From Polyangium sp. 6x1 (GTDB lineage Bacteria; Myxococcota_A; Polyangia; Polyangiales; Polyangiaceae): a stretch of DNA of 64,000 nucleotides. The DNA lies in the NCBI RefSeq assembly GCF_029946515.1, contig NZ_JARZHH010000015.1, positions 122,485 to 186,484 on the forward strand. Reading direction: 5' to 3'. Position numbers and translations under genes: made by a program. The notes below the pieces were generated by a model. The model saw only the letters and a list, made by a program, of their open reading frames with translations, searched no databases and was not told the DNA's origin. This document shows positions 61,804 to 64,000 of this stretch, in pieces (the stretch's first letter is position 1; each line of letters begins with the position of its first letter).

Positions 61804-63723
61804 TCAAACGGGCGGGCGCGGGGGCGGGGCAGGCATCGGGCCGGCGGCGGGGCCCGGCGGCGCGGTTTGTTTTCGTTGCCCCTCGGAGAGCAGCGCCCGG
61901 TAGGTCTCCGAGCTCTGGACGAGCTCGTCGTGTGTGCCCATGGCCGCGATACGGCCCTTGTCGAGCACCACGTTGAACGTCGACTTCACGAGGTGCGGCG
62001 CATGCGTGACGATGATCGTCGTCCGCCCGGCCGAGAGCTCGACCACGCTGCGGAGCAGCTCCTCCGCCGTGGCTCCCGGCAGCCCCGCCTCCGGCTCGTC
62101 GAGCACGAGCAAGCGGGCTTCGCGCAGGAGCAAACGCGCCAGCATGATCCGCCGCTGCTCGCCGCCCGAGAAATTCGGCGGCACCTTGCGCACGACCGCC
62201 TCGAGCCCCCGGCCGCCTTTGTCCTCGGCCAGATCGTCGAGCCGCACCCGCGCGAGGAAACGTCGCATCAAGGCCTCGTCCGGCGGATCGGCGAGGCCGA
62301 GCGCGAGGTTCTGCGCGACGCTGCGCTCGAAGAGCACGGACGCCTGGCCGAGCACCGCGAAGAGGCGCGAGAGGTCGCGCGGCGAGAGGCGCGTGAGATC
62401 GACGCCGCCGACCTCGATCTTGCCGCGCGTCGGATCGTCGAGCCGCAAGAGCAGGCGCACGAGCGTGGACTTGCCCGAGCCCGAAGCGCCGCAGATCGCC
62501 ACCACCGCGCCCGCAGGGACGCGGAGCGAGAGGTCGTGGAGCACGTCCTCCTTCGCGCCCTCGGGCCGGTAGCCGACGTGATCGAGGACGACCTCGTCGC
62601 TCGCGATCGACGCGAGCGAGAGCGGGCTCTCGGGCTCGGGCGGGTGCGGCGGCAGCGAGAGCAGATCCCGCAGCGAGGCGAGCAGCGGCGCGCGTTCGAG
62701 CAAGCCCGAGCGCAGGCCGTCGAGCGCCTCGAAGCGGGCGAGCAAGAGCGGCGTGACGAGCAGGAGCTTCGCCACGTCGCCGGCCTCGTACGTCCGGCCC
62801 GAGAGCCGCAGCGCGACGAGGATGACGAGCGGCGACATCGCCACGAGCACGCTCTTGATCTGCCCCGACGCCGCGAGAGCCGCGGCGAAGCTCCGGCGCG
62901 CGTCGGCCGCGCGGTGCGCTGCGTCCGTGACCTCCGTGAGCGCCGTTTGCCGCGCGCCGAGCAGGCGCAGCTCCTCGGTGCCCGCGAGCATCTCGCCGAG
63001 CGCGCCGAAGACCGCGGTGTCCGATCGCTGCATCGCCTGCATGCGCTCGCCGACGCGGCGCGAGGCGCGATCGGAGAGCACGCGCGAGAGCACGAAGAGC
63101 AGCGCCGTGCCCACGAGCACGGGCCACGCGCCACCCGACGCGAGCTCGAACGCGAGGACCAGCAGCGTGACGATCGCCTGCGGCAAACCCGTGATGACCG
63201 CGACGGCAAAATCCGATACGGCCGCCGCGTCGCGCGCGATGACGAGCTTCACGGCCTCGAAGCCACGCACGGCGGGCGCCTTCACGCCAGGCGGCGCGGG
63301 GGGACCGCCTTTCGGGGCGAGCGCGCGCGCGCCTGCTGCGTCCACCGCGCGCGGCGAGGCCCAGAGCGCCGCGCGCACGAGCTCGACGCGCAGCGCGGCC
63401 GTGAGCTCGGCCGAGAGCTCCGAGCCGGCGCGGCTCTGCGCCATCGTGACGCCGACGCTGATCGTCACGGCCACGAGCGTCGCCGTGATGACGAGCCACG
63501 GGCTCTGCCCCGACACGAGGCGCGCGAACAGGCCCGCGAGGCCTGGGCTCGCCGACGCAGGTCGCCCCTGGATCGCGCCGATCGCGACGCCGACGAGGCC
63601 CGGCAGCACGCCGGCCATCACGCCCGCGAGCGAAGCGAGCCCTGCCGCGACGACGAAGCCGAAGAGCGGGCCGCCGCGCAAGGAGCGACGGACGACGCGG
63701 AGGATCCGCAAGAGATCGCGCAC
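61804..63723 (-). CDS. ABC transporter, fused permease and ATPase
   Basis: A 639-residue half-transporter of the exporter type. Residues about 20-320 are the six-helix membrane domain; the ATPase follows with CGASGSGKST near 412 (Walker A), FSGGEQRRIMLARLLL near 518 (signature), LLVLDEPEAGLPG near 540 (Walker B, with Glu) and VTHAPHL (switch His). Signature FSGGE for LSGGQ is a mild change. The Q-loop region holds FAVLGQASVLF. It likely works as a homodimer and exports lipid, peptide or drug. Nearby genes do not suggest a substrate. It is divergent from the truncated lipoprotein gene at the right edge. Confidence 0.88.
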   Translation of the reverse strand: MRDLLRILRVVRRSLRGGPLFGFVVAAGLASLAGVMAGVLPGLVGVAIGAIQGRPASASPGLAGLFARLVSGQSPWLVITATLVAVTISVGVTMAQSRAGSELSAELTAALRVELVRAALWASPRAVDAAGARALAPKGGPPAPPGVKAPAVRGFEAVKLVIARDAAAVSDFAVAVITGLPQAIVTLLVLAFELASGGAWPVLVGTALLFVLSRVLSDRASRRVGERMQAMQRSDTAVFGALGEMLAGTEELRLLGARQTALTEVTDAAHRAADARRSFAAALAASGQIKSVLVAMSPLVILVALRLSGRTYEAGDVAKLLLVTPLLLARFEALDGLRSGLLERAPLLASLRDLLSLPPHPPEPESPLSLASIASDEVVLDHVGYRPEGAKEDVLHDLSLRVPAGAVVAICGASGSGKSTLVRLLLRLDDPTRGKIEVGGVDLTRLSPRDLSRLFAVLGQASVLFERSVAQNLALGLADPPDEALMRRFLARVRLDDLAEDKGGRGLEAVVRKVPPNFSGGEQRRIMLARLLLREARLLVLDEPEAGLPGATAEELLRSVVELSAGRTTIIVTHAPHLVKSTFNVVLDKGRIAAMGTHDELVQSSETYRALLSEGQRKQTAPPGPAAGPMPAPPPRPPV

Positions 63724-63799
63724 GGGCCGCGGATGCTACCCGAAGACAGGCGAGCAAGGGCGCCCGTTGCAAGCGGCGCGCTTTCGGTAGACCCTACGC

Positions 63800-64000
63800 G
63801 TGGTGCGAAGAGAGCAGAACGGAGGCCTCGCGACGACGGTCGCCCTGTGCAGCGCGCTCGCCGCGTGCACGAGCGAGCCCGCGCCCGCGCCCGCGCCTCC
63901 GCCGCGCGCGGCCTCGTCCGTGTTCTCGCCCGACGCCGCCGCGCGCTTGCCGCTCGCCGAGCCCGAGGACGGCGGCGTCGGGCGAGAACACGGACGAGGC
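63800..64000 (+). CDS. Putative lipoprotein, N-terminal part only
   Basis: The gene runs off the right edge after 67 codons. Two GTG codons open it, followed by a signal-like stretch GGLATTVALCSALAACT with a Cys suitable for lipidation, then the Pro/Ala linker EPAPAPAPPPRAASS. It resembles the starts of the Asp-box lipoproteins in this window only in general style. The last visible codons lie in the right arm of a 30-bp inverted repeat. Confidence 0.55.
   Translation, partial: MVRREQNGGLATTVALCSALAACTSEPAPAPAPPPRAASSVFSPDAAARLPLAEPEDGGVGREHGRG
63911..64000. repeat. 30-bp perfect inverted repeat at the window edge
   Basis: Bases 63911-63940 (GCCTCGTCCGTGTTCTCGCC and ten more) are the exact reverse complement of 63971-64000, with a 30-base spacer. 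Both arms are inside the lipoprotein frame. The match ends exactly at the last base of the window, so it may continue outside. Confidence 0.9.

Noticed and set aside
63794..63991. Minus-strand ORF at the right edge
   Set aside because: Its resemblance to the plus-strand protein arises only from the inverted repeat, and the plus frame has a signal peptide.
1..64000. tRNA, rRNA, riboswitch or insertion sequence
   Set aside because: No cloverleaf, rRNA core, known riboswitch consensus or transposase motif was noticed by eye; a covariance-model scan was not possible.

Overview
The window reads as chromosomal DNA of a myxobacterium, most likely in the Polyangium/Sorangium branch of the Myxococcota. 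This is inferred from very high GC with GC-saturated third codon positions, many secreted lipoproteins, a nearly 2000-residue Ser/Thr-kinase/AAA/histidine-kinase fusion, a double-CXXCG immunity-like protein of a type known from Myxococcus, a DUF2330 surface protein, and paralogous secreted proteins in tandem. No rRNA, tRNA, CRISPR array or insertion sequence was seen. Most genes are intact; the left and right edges each cut a gene.

Layout. 1-0.9 kb: end of an Rnk-like RNA polymerase regulator and a DJ-1/PfpI protein. 0.9-10.1 kb (minus): three giant paralogous Asp-box lipoproteins joined by two ATGA overlaps. 10.1-11.5 kb: a SnoaL-like protein and a divergent SRAP DNA-crosslink protein. 11.7-17.1 kb: a degenerate receiver-GAF protein, two SpoIIAA/STAS-like proteins, an MpaB-type oxygenase and a cNMP-binding/PhcB-like methyltransferase, the last three genes being translationally linked. 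17.1-19.5 kb: a truncated Nudix gene and a putative secreted toxin with its double-CXXCG immunity gene. 19.5-20.3 kb: repeat-rich DNA with a gene remnant. 20.3-29.0 kb: a TPR protein and an AddB/AddA-like nuclease-helicase pair. 29.0-29.3 kb: seven 43-bp tandem repeats between convergent genes. 29.3-35 kb: EAL-CBS phosphodiesterase, phospholipase D, a Cys-rich lipoprotein and a DUF2330 protein. 35-41 kb: the trifunctional kinase. 41-46.7 kb: metabolic genes (Mur ligase-like, nucleotide exchanger, epimerase, hydrolase, radical SAM). 47-50.6 kb: three tandem NlpC/P60 lipoproteins. 50.8-54.8 kb: thioredoxin-reductase-like protein, OPT transporter, lipoprotein. 54.8-59.7 kb (minus): a four-gene signalling operon of STAS protein, response regulator, HisKA-receiver protein and an NCS1-permease/histidine-kinase fusion. 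60-64 kb: NMT1-like binding protein, thioredoxin-fold protein, ABC exporter, and the start of another lipoprotein.

Themes. Signalling and cell-surface functions dominate. Three parts look least described: the permease-kinase operon with its nine-cysteine linker; a dispersed repeat of about 0.4 kb present twice in opposite orientation (12.7 and 21.7 kb), whose stem-loops keep the stem core and change the loop; and the coupled oxygenase/cNMP-methyltransferase/STAS module, which could make or sense a lipid-type signal. All functions rest on motif reading; no database search was run.
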